Assembly (NCBI RefSeq): GCF_029168945.1
Contig: NC_083604.1
Coordinates: forward strand, 12,330,812-12,394,811
Length of the DNA stretch: 64,000 bases
Direction: 5' to 3'
Source of the DNA: Cannabis sativa
Taxonomy: Eukaryota > Streptophyta > Magnoliopsida > Rosales > Cannabaceae
Made by a program: the position numbers and the translations under genes. Shown piece after piece: positions 1 through 12,628 of the stretch. The notes below the pieces were generated by a model. That model searched no databases. It was given only the letters and a program-made list of their open reading frames with translations, and was not told where the DNA came from. Position 1 is the first letter of the stretch; the number at the start of each line of letters is the position of its first letter.

Positions 1-1246
1 AAACGAAGATAAATGGTGGAGATCTCATTTCACTTAGGTGAAATATCATTTATACAGGGTTAAGTGTTTTAAGGATAAAATACATTGTAGGGTGTTACGG
101 TAATTTAATCCTGTACAGTGTAAATCATCTATATAGAGGATCATTGATCACATTAGGGTTATAACAATGGATAACTAATGACGTGTCTATATTGTGGAAC
201 ATATAGAGCGTTTCTATATGACTGAGATTGCAATTCCAAGTTCTAAGTGTGGATTCAATGAGGAATTAATAAGTTAGGGAATTTACTTGGTAAATTCGGT
301 TCGACTTATTGGAAGCTCGGTTATATAGACCCATGGTCCCCATACTAGTTGAGGCCATACTGCTTGTAAGACTCAGTTAATTGATTTTAATTAATCAATT
401 ATAATTCTAAAAGTTAGACTATGTCTACTTTATGAATTCTCACTAAGTAAGGATGAAATCGTAAATAAAAGGGTTTCTAGGTTTAATTATTAATTAAGAG
501 ACTTTGTATGTCTAATTAATAATTATTTTAAATGACAATATTATTTAATAATCTATTTTAGTTATTAAATAATTAGTTTTGGCATTTAAATGATTAGAAT
601 TGGAAAAATTGCATTTTTGGAGAAATAGAAATAAAATTGAGGAAACTGCAAAATCCAAGTGAGGCCCATTTCCCTCTATGGCCGAGCACTCCCTTTGTGT
701 TTCCCAATTATTATTTTTTATTTTTTAATTGTCATGTAATTGCTAATCAAAGCCTAGCTATAATAGGAAAGTGGTGAATCACACTAAATAAGACAGTTAA
801 TCAATTACACAGTAAAAGAGGAAACTGTTTTATTTGGAAAGATGCTCTCCCTTCTCCCTATATAAAGCAACCTTTGTGTCTCTTCTCTTGCATGCTATCA
901 GCCACGAAATTAAGAGAGAAAAGAGAGAGAATTTTCGAAATCCTTGTGAGATGAGTAGTGCCCACACACATCAAGTGGTATCTCAATCATAGTATGGAAG
1001 ACTATGGAATTTCTGCATCAAAGAAGGAGAAAAGAAGATCCAGGTTCAGATCTTGGTGATGCTCTGCTATAGAAAGGAATCAAGGGCTAGAGATCTGAAC
1101 GGAAGGAGTCATATTATTCCGCTGCACCCACTGTAAGGTTTTCTAACTTTATATGTGTTTATTTTCATTGTTTTAGAATTCATATTAGGTTGTTAATCCA
1201 ACATACTTGTTAGTAAATCTAGATCCTGGTAAAATAATTTCCAACA
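1..1246 (+). repeat. 5' LTR of Copia family A (partial)
   Basis: Bases 1-1246 align end to end with 10326-11573. I count about a dozen substitutions and one 2-base indel, so the two LTRs are about 99% identical. The first ~660 bp lie outside the window. The LTR ends CCAACA at 1246. A TATATAAAG motif near 860 is a plausible retrotransposon promoter. Confidence 0.9.
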
Positions 1247-1248
1247 AC

Positions 1249-1261
1249 TGGCACCAGAGCC
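1249..1261 (+). other. Primer-binding site of Copia A
   Basis: TGGCACCAGAGCC lies two bases after the LTR end. It resembles the plant initiator-methionine tRNA primer site (TGGTATCAGAGC) with changes in the middle. Confidence 0.65.
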
Positions 1262-1499
1262 ATGGTAATGATTTACTTTCATGTAATATGAATTAAAACG
1301 ATGAATGCATGTTTTTGTGTTGATTTGGATGGTTTCATGTTGGTTTATGTGCTTATGTGATGAATGTTAATGTTGTACGAAATTTTTCCATGAAAAATAT
1401 TTTTTCAATTTTTGAAAATATTTTATTTGGATTCCTTGTGAAAAATTAAGCAATTTTGTTTTTTTACGGAACTCGATTTCGATGAAAAACGAGAAAGTT

Positions 1500-1700
1500 A
1501 TGAATTTTGGAAAAATAGGGATTTCGGGTATGCAGGGTGCTCAATCGCACGCGTGTGACACGTCCGAGTGCACCCTGCCAGCGCCCGTAAGCCTCGCCCA
1601 TGCACCCTGCTGACGCCGAGAAACCTCGGCTGGGTGCCTTGTGTCCGCGCGCGTAGGAGGCTGCGTGCAGCCTTCCTGGGCTGCACGTGCAGCCTCCTGG
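1500..1700. other. GC-rich island in the Copia A leader
   Basis: About 200 bp of strongly GC-rich sequence sits in AT-rich surroundings. Short words recur (CACCCTGC, TGCAGCC), and a palindromic stretch lies near 1678-1702. Three overlapping minus-strand reading frames cross it, but none resembles a protein I know. They are probably open only because GC-rich DNA has few stop codons. Confidence 0.5.
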
Positions 1701-2287
1701 GCAGTTTCCCAAAAATTGCATTTTTTTGAGGTTTTTCCCCAAAAAAATCCAATTTTTTCATGGGATTGTTTCCCAAAATTCATTTTTCTATTTTTTAAAT
1801 ATTTCTAAATTGAAATCTTTCCAATTTTAAATATTTTCAATTTGGAATTTTTTCCAATTTTAAATATTTCTATTTTGGATTGTTTCCAATTTTTAAATAT
1901 TTCCTATTATGGTGAGATTTAAAATTTGTTAACTTCTTTAATATTTATTTATTATTTAATTATAAGATTAGATATTTTGATATTTAAGATATTTTAAATT
2001 AAAAGATAACTTTGTCTTTTTATTTAAAATATTATATTAAAATTATATTATATGGCAAATTAAATAATTAATAAATTTGAAATTAACATAGATATTTTTA
2101 TAGATATACTTACCACAATGTTTTCAAATTCAAAAATTTGTTATTTTGTTAAATATTTAATTATTTATAAATTATAAGTATAAAAATGATATTTTTTTCT
2201 ATATATATCATTTTTTTCCTTATTAGAAATTTATAAATCATATCTTAAATATTTAAATAACATAGATATTTTTGTAGAGATTTGAAT

Positions 2288-4506
2288 TGTAAAGCCCGCT
2301 TAGTTAATTTGGAAATTATCAGTTAATTGTGATTAATTATGAAATTATTTATAGCTATTTAAATAATTTATTACACTGTTATTTATGTTATTCAGTATCT
2401 TGCATATTTTGCATTTCCGGTGTCCGGTATTTTGGAACTCGGCGTTTGGCTCAGTAGAAATCGCAACTTAGTATGTTAGTAGTTTGGGGACGGGTTTTAG
2501 ACATTGGGAATGTCGGGAATGGCCGGGAATTTAGAATGTCCCAAAAATACCCCTTTAGTGATTTTTATGTGGTTTTAGAATGGAGGGGCAAAATGGTCTT
2601 TTTGCCCCAATGATGTTTTGTCTTTTAGTGGCTTGTTTATTTGAAATTAAATAATTATTTAATTGTATACTTGGCTGAAATGAATTTTGCATGTGGTTTA
2701 TTTCATTTTCTCTTTTTAGCAAAAAAATCACTAAGTAAAGAAAGAAAGAAAATTTCAAAGAACACTCTCTTTTTCTCTCTATTTTCGGCTGTGCATGTGG
2801 GTGCTTGGAGCTGGGTTTTGTTCAAATTTTTCAAGTGAATTCTCATCCTAATCTAAGCATTTTTCCAAGCTAGGTTAGCTCTCTTGATTTTTTCCTTAAA
2901 ATTATAAAAAAAATGATGAAATATTGAGTGAAATGCATGATGTTTTTGGTGATTGTCACTGCTGATTATTGTTGTTGTTGTTCTTTGATTAAATGTTGAA
3001 ATAAATAGGTTTTATGAGATTGTATAGCATGCTTGAGTTCCTTGTTCTTGTAGGTTAGATTTTCATGTAAAAAGTTATGAATTTTTGAAAGAAATGGTTC
3101 AAATTGTTGCTGTGAAGTTGCTGGATATTCTTAGTTGTTTTCAGAGGCTTAATTATGCATGATTTAGTAGATTCTAGCTTGTTTGAATGCATGATTGTGG
3201 GAATTGCTCAAGTTTGAGTTTAGAACTCAAAGCTTGAGCTTTAATGGTGATTTTTGTTTCTGTGATTTCTGGGTTAGTTTGTTGCCTTAGATTTGTTCTT
3301 TGGGGTATCTAGAGCAGGTCTGGAAGGTTTGGAACCAATTGGGTTTGTTTTGGTTGAGTTAGGAATTTTTGAAAAATTCCTGCGAGGAACCGGAATTCCG
3401 GTTGTGCAACCGGAATCGGATGGGTGTCCGGTAATTCCCGTAACCGGAATTAGGTTGGGCAACCGGTCTACCGGTTGGGGAATTTTCAGAAACCCTAGTT
3501 TTCCTCGTTTTTATGTTTTTAGGGGTATTGCCATGCTTTTTATCGATAGGGAAACTTTTAGTTCCAAGTTTTAGTCCCCGGGAAGTGATTTAGCGTGTCA
3601 CTTATAGCGTTGTGATTTTTATGGTTTAGGAGCCAGTAATCCGCCGCTCAGCTTCAGTTTCGGTCGAGTTGACGACACACCTGAAATCGGAATCCAGGTA
3701 AGATTAGTATAACAGTATGCATATGTAGATTACATGTTTAGCGTGCATGTAGGAAGCCTGCTAGATTACATTAGTTATGTATTTAGGCTTCGAACCATCC
3801 AACCCTGTCACGTCGGTACAGGCTGGAGTATGACCAGCAGGAGTATGGCCGGTTCGGCCGATCAGCCGACATTTGGTTGGTGGTTCGGTGCTATTGACCT
3901 ATCCCGTCGGTACAGTGCTGGAGTATGACCGACGGCGGAGTATGACCGGTTCGACCGATCAGGAGGATACTTGTCAATAGTACCGTCCCTATGAACGTTC
4001 AAAACTCAGTACCATGTTGGACATGGCAGTAGTGGCTCAGTACCATGTTGGACATGGCAGTAGCGGGACTCAGTATCGTGTTGGACACGGCAGTTAGAAT
4101 TATGTATGATATTATTATGCTTTTCTTGCTGAGTCTGTCGACTCACAGTTTACGTTTATGTGTAGGTAAAGGCAAGGCTATAGCTGATGGACCGTGAGCG
4201 AGCTTATGAGATTGTACATGTCGGGGCGGTTAGGCCTGGAGCGTACGATCCTCGGGACAGCAAGGCTGAATTTTTGTAACTGGTCGTTAGACGACCTTTA
4301 TTTTATGTAATAGTTAAACAGTTAAATCTTTTTGTAAATGATTTTATAATCGGGATCCCGAGTCTTTTGTAATATTGTTTATAAAGTTTAATTAAAAAGC
4401 AAAATTTTAATTAATCACGTTTTTCCATAAACCTCGTTGATTAGCAACGAGCTGCACAGTACGTTTAAAAATCACGTAATACGCCTAAGTTAGTTAGGGT
4501 GTTACA
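2288..4506 (+). mobile_element. Solo LTR of gypsy family C inside Copia A
   Basis: The 2219-bp unit starts TGTAAAGCCCGC and ends GTTACA. It is flanked by the 5-bp duplication TGAAT (2283-2287 and 4507-4511). It shares layout and long stretches with the LTRs of the gypsy element at 21727-43407, including the GGGATCCCGAG stretch, the block beginning GTACATGTCGGGGCGG and the final GTTAGGGTGTTA. There is no internal coding sequence, so it is a solo LTR left by LTR-LTR recombination. It carries its own variant of the short tandem repeats at about 3800-4090. Confidence 0.92.
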
Positions 4507-4511
4507 TGAAT

Positions 4512-6590
4512 ATTGCTTAATTTGAGATATTTTGACATATAATTATGGTAATTATTATTCATTTATTATTTTATTCCTAAAATAATAATTATCTAACCAA
4601 ATCTATTTTAAAGTTGGTTTATTTTATTAAATTATAAGATCTGAAAATGATATTGAAGATTCTTTCCTTTCAAATCATTGATCTTATTAGATATTTAATT
4701 TAATTTGATTCAAATAAACCTAGATATTTTAAAATTAGTTTCCTTTATTTGGTTAGTTTAAGAATAATAATTTAATTATATTAATATCTTATTTCACATC
4801 TGTTACATGGAAAATATTTGTTTATTTATATTGTTTATTCAAAACTTTTTAACAAATCTATTATTTATCTGATCTAAATTGCTATGATTAACTTGTTGAC
4901 AGATCATGATCCAATGATCTGATTTTAATCATAGTCCAATTGACGATAGATCTTATAAATAATTTGTAACAGGTAAATTTTGTACTTCTTTCATCTGTGT
5001 AAACCTAGTAACATGATAGGGTCCATCCAAATCATTTGAATTCGTGTGAGCCTATATGTTTGCTTTTGGGCTTAGATGCATATAGGGAGCCCATTTAAGT
5101 TTTTACTAAGTAAATGGACTAGGTTGCTAAAATAAATTTTGACATAAGGAAATTTATTTAGGCCCAATTAGATTTGGGCTTATTCAATGAATAACAATTA
5201 TTTATTTTAAGGTTAAATTCCTCTCTTTTGGGCCTTGTGTGAGAGTTGGGGGCCATAGAAGTGGGTACGACATACTGAACCCAGCTCCCCCTCACATGAA
5301 CTACCCCAATTGTGAAGGCCCATTTGCCTTATTTAAATAATTGTATTAGGTTAATTATATTAGTCTAACCTAATTAAAATTGAATTAGCAACATAATTAA
5401 CTTTTAAAATATATGAAATTTATTTTTCATGTAATATTTTAAAGTTAATTTTAGAAAAAACACTTAGTCAATGATATATTCTAGATAGTTATTTCTAGTA
5501 CTAGTTATTATTTCTAATATTAAATAGGAAAATATCATTGATTGTGAAATTAATTGTCTCTTAATTAATTTTGGTACAATTTAAGTTTAGAATATTTTCC
5601 TAGTATTAAACTAGAATTAATAATTAAGTTTCCTCTTTACTTAATTATTTGTTTCTTGAATTTAATACATTTAATTAAATTGAAAATTTCAATATCTAAG
5701 TTGATTTTCATCATGATACTTTAATATTGTTATTTTCATGTTAATTAAAGTTGAAAATTATTTTAAGTTTGGAATCTTATTTCAGAATAACTTAAGTTTG
5801 AATAATTTTCAGAATATATTTTATTTTATTTTATTAATCATTTCCCAAAATTTCAAAATTACATTTCTTTAATGTAGAAATTTTGAATTTTATTTGAAAA
5901 ATAGATTAAAGTTGAAAATTATTTATTTAATTTTGGACCAACTTAAATCATTGATTTTTTCATTTAATGATTAATTAAAATAAATGAACTAAAATATATT
6001 ATAATTAGAAATTGGATTAATTAGTCTATGAAAGTCTAGATAGATATTATCTGTTTTGCTTGAAGTATTTTTCTAGTGTATTTAATTAAATAGAAAATTA
6101 ATATTTAAGTTGATTTTTTAATCATGATACTTAAATATTTGAAATTTTTCTTAGATATTTAATTAAATAAGGAAATTATATTTTTTGTTGAAAATTAATT
6201 TTTATTAATTTTGGGCCAACATAAAATTAGAGTAATTTTCCAGGATTTATTTTATTTTATTTTAAAGCATTTTCGAAAATGCAATATATATTTATAGAAA
6301 ATTAAATTTGAGTTGTAAATTAATTCAAATTAATTTTGAAACAACGTAAATTGAATAATTTTCTAAATATTTATGGAAATTATTACTAAGATGGAAATAA
6401 TTCACGTTATTTATCCATCTAAGTATAATTTATAAATATTAAATTAAAATTTATATTTGGAATTTTTCATTCTAAATTGGAAATTTTAATTAAATAAATA
6501 TATATTTAAAATAAATGGATTAAAATAAATATTAGAAGAAAATACAACCCTTCATTAAATAATGAGCTTTATTATAAGGATATTCGATCT
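4512..6590. other. AT-rich stretch of Copia A without recognisable genes
   Basis: Very AT-rich leader or decayed gag region with no open frame and no motif I recognise. Short AATTTTGG/CCAACTTAA-like words recur at 5570-6240, which suggests old local duplication. Confidence 0.5.
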
Positions 6591-7330
6591 CCATTGTTGG
6601 TTTTACATAGCTATTGTTTTAGTGAGTAATCCTCCCTAATGGAGGAACGTTCATTAGCAAGTTAGCACCGTTTAATCTCAAAAGATAAGTAATCTTGTAA
6701 GTTTTTTTTTTATATAGTTTATGCTCACCCTAATGGTGGCGACTGTATAAGACTTGCAAGAATATGAAACAATGGTGGAAGCTCATAAGATAGAATAGCC
6801 TTGACTCTCGCCTAAACGGGACAACGCGGATTCATATCTTGATCGAATAAAAGGTTGCTAGAATGAATGACATTTTAGATGAGCTGACAACTCTATTCAA
6901 TGAATGGTAGCTTTGACTCTCGCCTAAACGGGACACTGATATCAGTTTGTTGAAAACCTTGGAAATTATTTAGGATTGTATGTTTTAGTATTTTCACTTG
7001 TCATTCCTACTTGCTATATGCTTTGATAATTTCTGAATTGTGTATGAATTTGTATTGAACCATGTTATTTTCTGTTATTAAATTGTAGTGTAATTTTGAA
7101 TCTTCATTGTTGGTCTAACTTAGCTAGTTTTTCTAATGAGATAAATCCCTAATGGATTTTCACCATTAGACTAACATAATAGTGTTAGATCTCGAAAGAT
7201 AAATATTGTAAATGCAACATCTAGCTGTTCATCAATTGATGACACTTTAGACTAGTATTTTACAATATGAAACAAGAAGATTGTATAAATAAGATTACTT
7301 TGACTCTCGCTAATCGGAGCATCGTTGGAT
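6590..7330 (+). repeat. Recurring TTGACTCTCGCC motif region in Copia A
   Basis: The phrase TTGACTCTCGCCTAAACGGG occurs near 6801 and 6913, with a diverged copy near 7300. Each copy follows a block of similar layout (CCCTAATGG, then AAAGATAAGTAAT-like sequence, then the phrase). This reads as two to three degenerate tandem units in the untranslated leader or gag-proximal part. Confidence 0.6.
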
Positions 7331-7899
7331 TCTTATTTAAAACGAAATTATCCTAATTCCTCTTAGCTTATTCATTTCGAATTAGCTTAATGACATATCA
7401 TTGGATGAATGGTCTATAAATCATATGAAGTCTTATTTTCTCTTAAGAAATTAGATGACGCATATGATTATATTCTCGGAATTCTATCCCAAAATGATAT
7501 AAATCCTCAATCTTAGATATCTCCTACTTGTATAGGCAAATCATAGAGTTAGATTAGTAGTGGTGGTCCAAGAAAGAGTTACTAATTATACAGTTACACT
7601 TTCACAAGTGTTTCATAACCATTTTCTATCAATGGATTTAAACTGTATGAGTTTAGTATTCTGTAACCAGAATCCACTTGCACTATTCTAAGAACTCTTT
7701 GATGTTGATGTAACCTAAGTCATCAAAAGATACAACCACATATTTTATAAATCTATGGCATTTGTATCTTGTTCATAGTGGTTTTGACTAGATCATTCTC
7801 TGCAAAGAGTTAGTATGCCTATATCCACTGAAAGTAAGTTCATCTCATTCGCAGATGGATGTACATTCAGGGGTGGATATGAGTTTTCGTTGTATTCTT

Positions 7900-8260
7900 A
7901 AAACGATCACTCTTGATTTTACCTTATGCAAAAGAAATTTGAAATGTTTGAAAAATTTCATGAATTTCTAGCAATGGTAAGTGGTTAAAGATCTTGCGAA
8001 CTGATAGGGGTGGAGAAAAAGTTAGTAGATATGCAGTTCAAAGATCATTAATTTGATTTTGAATAATATCCAAACTTACCTCCCCAGAAATTCGAGTTGC
8101 ATATTGATGATTAGTTACTAGTCGTTGCCTAAATCCTTCTATGGTAATAAAATTTCAGAATGATGTAATGGTTGTATACTTAATGTAAATCATTACTAGA
8201 TTCATGGATGACCTAATCAAAATTTTAAGAAAAGCTAGAACTGCTAAACCTGGTTTGCAT
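7900..8260 (+). pseudogene. Decayed Copia integrase of element A
   Basis: Conceptual translation in shifting frames gives the Copia integrase core landmarks in order. A block corresponding to 'RSDRGGEY' reads about as NRGGEK near 8000-8015. It is followed by an ISKLTSPE-like stretch near 8066-8095, where Copia integrases have the conserved 'LTPPGTP' region. Many stops and frame changes separate these blocks, so no integrase can be made. The integrase would normally insert the DNA copy into the host chromosome. The call rests on motif order and on the position between leader and RNase H. There is no continuous ORF. Confidence 0.65.
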
Positions 8261-8799
8261 GTTTGTTAGCCATTCTAAGTGATTAGGGGTGGAGCATTCC
8301 ATAGTCATTATATAAGAAAGTGTTTGTTTAAACAAATACTACTTTTCTAAGAAAATGACTAAGTCTGAAAATAAAGTAGCAAATAAAGGAGATATTTTTT
8401 TCTTGATTCCAAAAGTGTTCTATCATCTTATTTTACAAGATGATAACACTGCCTCTGTTGTCTTAACACAACTGAAGAGGTCTATACCATTTAGTTTTCT
8501 TTGACATAGTTCACGGTACATTGTTGTAGTGGGAGAGTTTCTAGGAACTCACCTTCTTATAACTTGGAAGACACTAGTGATTAAAATCCATTGTGAGTTT
8601 AAACAAGTAATGGATTGTCAAGATAAGAAACTAAGAAGAAAGCCAAGAGAACTATGGTTTGATCCATTCACATGGAGTAACCTTAAGTTTTCTATTACAA
8701 GGACATGAAAGGAAATTTTTGTTCATAAGTCTATTCAATGGACTTAACAAAACTTCTTGTTCCTAGTATTGTAGGTTTGAGTTTATCTAAACCTATGGC

Positions 8800-9560
8800 T
8801 TGTGGTATACCTGGTAATTACTTACTCTAATGCAAGCAACTTACTTTAGTAAGATGCTGAAGCATTTTCTTTCCAATGGCAATTTATAGAAGCTTCACAA
8901 CTTCTTAGATATAGATTTTATTTATCTAAGGAAAAGTCTCAACTATTCCAGAGAAGATAAAGCCATGAAAGAATTTCTTAAATCAACAGTGAGAGGTCTC
9001 AGATATGCTTTAGTATGCCGTAGACCAGACACCTGCTGTTGAGTGGGAGTAATGAGTAGGTATCAGATTAATCCAGGAGAGGAACATTGGAAGACAATCA
9101 AGTAAATTTTTAAGATTAAGAAGGGGAACTATATGTTAGTCAATAAGGGTGGTTTTGAAACTCTTAAACTACACCACATCAGATTTCAAGACTTGCCTTT
9201 GTGCTAGAAAGTCTGCTGATGAGATGGTGATTACTTTGGGGGTGGAGTAGTGATTTTGGAGAAGTGTAAAAACCTATCTGAAATCTCTTGGTCTACCAGA
9301 AAGTGACTGAATGTTAAAAGTTGCAGGAAAGATACTTTTTCAGTCTAAGGAAAGTTCTATACATTTGTGGCAGTGTTCCAACTTGCCTTAACTACTAGGG
9401 TTACTTCCTGTATAACAAAAGAGTGGTTGCCCAAAAGTATAGAATCCAGTATCCCAAAAGAGTAGACATATAGAGAGGAATTTCACATTATCAAGGATTT
9501 TGTGATTAAGGAAGAGTAATGGTGGAGAAGAGGTTGGGTTTAATTCAACCTATCAGATCC
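8800..9560 (+). pseudogene. Decayed Copia reverse transcriptase end and RNase H of element A
   Basis: Frame-shifted translation around 8990-9180 reads GLRYALVCRRPDTCC, then a stop, then SRYQINPGEEHW and KIKKGNYMLV. This is the order of the Copia segment joining reverse transcriptase to RNase H (MYAMLCTRPDI, SRYQSNPG, HW, YLRGTRDYML). Further RNase H-like residues continue to about 9530, directly before the purine tract and 3' LTR, as expected for a Copia pol end. Several stops lie in it. RNase H would remove the RNA template during cDNA synthesis; this copy cannot. Confidence 0.75.
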
Positions 9561-9650
9561 TATTACGAGGAATATACTACTATTACACTTGATTGGTATA
9601 TCAAGGTGTTAATGATTATTTGAAATGCACTTTTTGTTTTATATTAGTGC

Positions 9651-9661
9651 AAGTGGGAGTT
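9651..9661 (+). other. Polypurine tract of Copia A
   Basis: AAGTGGGAGTT lies directly before the TGTTGG start of the 3' LTR. This is the expected position of the plus-strand DNA primer. Confidence 0.7.
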
Positions 9662-11573
9662 TGTTGGGTTTTATGCCCTAAATAAAACTCATTTCATATA
9701 ATCAGATTTACTTATTAATAAAGATCAGAAATAACATTTTATGTTGCATGGTTCACATGATTTATTTCATGATTATAGGTATATAATGTATGAATTCTTT
9801 TTAAGTCCAGAACATATGAGTTGGTTAAAGATTATAGTGTTGTCAGCACAGTGGAATATAATCTTTATTATATGTTCAAAAGTTGATTCCCTGATTTGTC
9901 AGAACACTGGATTTAGACTGACATGGTATAATCAGCGATAGGTATTCTTACACCTTAGAAAAGTGTTATGTCCTTTCCAGGACATTGGCAAAGTTTACCA
10001 GTATCGGATCCATGGAGTATGCATTGGAATGGACCGATATTGAACTTTGAATTAGATTTTGAAACTTACCGTAAACATCTATTCAATTCAATATCATAAG
10101 TTGATCCTAGATCACATGATCGAAATCCTGATATGGTTAGGCTCAATTTCAAGAGTATTATTCGTGTTCTTTGATTTGTTAGTTAAGCCTAATCTTTAGT
10201 CTGGGCAATACGTACATTTTGGGAACACGGTAATACAATTGAGTGGGGAGCGCTAACATAAATATGGAATCTATAGCTTCTATTTGGCAAATAGAAGTAA
10301 AGGATGATTTCCTTCGAGCTTAACCAAACGAAGATAAATGGTGGAGATCTCATTTCACTTAGGTGAAATATCATTTATACAGGGTTAAGTGTTTTAAGGA
10401 TAAAATACATTGTAGGGTGTTACGGTAATTTAATCTTGTACAGTGTAAATCATCTATATAGAGGATCATTGATCACATTAGGGTTATAACAATGGATAAC
10501 TAATGACGTGTCTATATCGTGGAACATATAGAGCGTTTCTATATGACTGAGAGTGCAATTCCAAGTTCTAAGTGTGGATCCAATGAGGAATTAATAAGTT
10601 AGGGAATTTACTTGGTAAATTCGGTTCGACTTATTGGAAGCTCGGTTATATAGACCCATGGTCCCCATACTAGTTGAGGCCATACTGCTTGTAAGACTCA
10701 GTTAATTGATTTTAATTAATCAATTATAATTCTAAAAGTTAGACTATGTCTACTTTATGAATTCTCACTAAGTAAGGATGAAATCGTAAATAAAAGGGTT
10801 TTTAGGTTTAATTATTAATTAAGAGACTTTGTATGTCTAATTAATAATTATTTTAAATGACAATATTATTTAATAATCTATTTTAGTTATTAAATAATTA
10901 GTTTTGGCATTTAAATTATTAGAATTGGAAAAATGGCATTTTTGGAGAAATAGAAATAAAATTGAGGAAACTGCAAAATCCAAGTGAGGCCCATTTCCCT
11001 CTATGGCCGAGCACTCCCTTTGTGTTTCCCAATTATTATTTTTTATTTTTTAATTGTCATGTAATTGCTAATCAAAGCCTAGCTATAATAGGAAAGTGGT
11101 GAATCACACTAAATAAGGCAGTTAATCAATTACACAGTAAAAGAGGAAACTGTTTTATTTGGAAAGTTGTGCTCTCCCTTCTCCCTATATAAAGCAACCT
11201 TTGTGTCTCTTCTCTTGCATGCTATCAGCCACGAAATTAAGAGAGAAAAGAGAGAGAATTTTTGAAATCCTTGTGAGATGAGTAGTGCCCACACACATCA
11301 AGTGGTATCTCAATCATAGTATGGAAGACTATGGAATTTCTGCATCAAAGAAGGAGAAAAGAAGATCCAGGTTCAGATCTTGGTGATGCTCTGCTACAGA
11401 AAGGAATCAAGGGCTAGAGATCTGAACGGAAGGAGTCATATTATTCCGTTGCACCCACTGTAAGGTTTTCTAACTTTATATGTGTTTATTTTCATTGTTT
11501 TAGAATTCATATTAGGTTGTTAATCCAACATACTTGTTAGTAAATCTAGATCCTGGTAAAATAATTTCCAACA
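9662..11573 (+). repeat. 3' LTR of Copia family A
   Basis: The complete LTR is 1912 bp, starts TGTTGGGTTT and ends TTTCCAACA. It nearly matches the partial copy at 1-1246. It is clearly related to, but distinct from, the family B LTRs at 23757 and 28985 (shared start, shared GGTCCCCATACTAGTTGAG-like block, shared end). TATATAAAG near 11185 is a likely promoter element. Confidence 0.93.
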
Positions 11574-12628
11574 GTGTCTATATGGTGGAACATATAGAGC
11601 ATTCTATATACTGAGAGTGCAATTCTAAGTTCTATGCGTGGATTCAACGAAGAATTAATAAGTTAGTGAATTTTAGTAATAAATTCTTGATCTACTTATT
11701 GGAAGCTCGGTTATATAGACCCATGGTCCCCGCACTAGTTGAGATAATATTGCTTGTAAGACTCATATAATTAGTTTTGATTAATCAATTATAATTCTCA
11801 AATTAGACTATGTCTATTTGTGAATTTTTTCACTAAGTAAGGGCAAAATTGTAAAGAAAGAGTTTTAGGGGCATATTTGTTAATTATGATACTTTGTATG
11901 GTTCAATTAATAAATATGATAAATGACAATATTATTTAATAATTATTTATAGTTATTAAATAGTTAGAATTGGCATTTAAATGGTTGAATAAGAAAATTG
12001 GCGTTTTTGAGAAAATCAGATGCAGAAAAGATAAAACTGCAAAATTGCAAAAAGTGAGGCTCAAATCCACTATGTAGGGCCGGCCACTTTTATAGGAATT
12101 TACCTCTGATATTTTCATTATTTTAATGCCAAATAATTCAAACCTAACCCTAGTAGAATGCTATAAATAGATAGTGAAGGCTTCAGGAAAATTACACTTT
12201 TCTTCTGACACTTCTGATTCAGAAAAAACTGAGCCTCTCTCTCTCCCTATCTTTGGCCGAACCCACTCTCTCTTTCTTCTTCCTTAAATTTCGAAATTCT
12301 TAGTGTATGAGTAGTGCCCACACACATCAAGTGATACCTCAACCATAGTGAGGAAGATCGTGAAGAAAGACTTTCAGCAAGAAGGAGTTTCAGCATCAAA
12401 GATTCAGAGAAAGAGATCCAGGTTCAGATATTGATAATGCTCTGCTACAGAAAGGAATCAAGGGCTAGATATCTGAACGGAAGGAGTCATATTATTCTGC
12501 TGCACCCAATGTAAGGTTTCTTTAACTTTATACGTGTTTATTTCATCGTTTTAGAAAGTTCATATTTAGGGTGTTAATCAACATACTTGTGAGTAGATCT
12601 AAGATCCTGGTAAAATAAATTTCCAAAA
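11574..12628 (+). repeat. 3' part of a family B LTR, interrupted by Copia A
   Basis: Directly after the family A LTR the sequence resumes in the middle of a family B LTR, at GTGTCTATATGGTGG, which matches the solo LTRs at 24594 and 29826. It runs to CCAAAA near 12628, where the family end should read CCAACA. Element A therefore inserted into an older B LTR whose 5' part lies left of the window. Confidence 0.88.

Larger units (their letters stand above)
1..11573 (+). mobile_element. Copia-type LTR retrotransposon, family A (left end outside window)
   Basis: The element has two LTRs, a primer-binding site just after the left one and a purine tract just before the right one, so transcription runs on the + strand. 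The LTRs start TGTTGG and end CCAACA. Decayed integrase and RNase H traces of Copia type lie at about 7900-9560. The internal region is 8.4 kb, of which 2.2 kb is an inserted solo LTR of another family. No ORF above about 70 codons survives in it. The element sits inside an LTR of sister family B, whose remainder continues at 11574. The TSD cannot be checked because the left end is missing. Confidence 0.85.

Noticed and set aside
1464..1783. Three overlapping minus-strand ORFs
   Set aside because: The frames are open because the segment is GC-rich; all three cannot be coding and none has a known motif.
3274..3574. Overlapping ORFs of 62 and 93 codons on opposite strands
   Set aside because: They lie inside a solo LTR at a stretch of repeated CCGGAATTCCGGT-like words; the same LTR elsewhere does not keep the frame.
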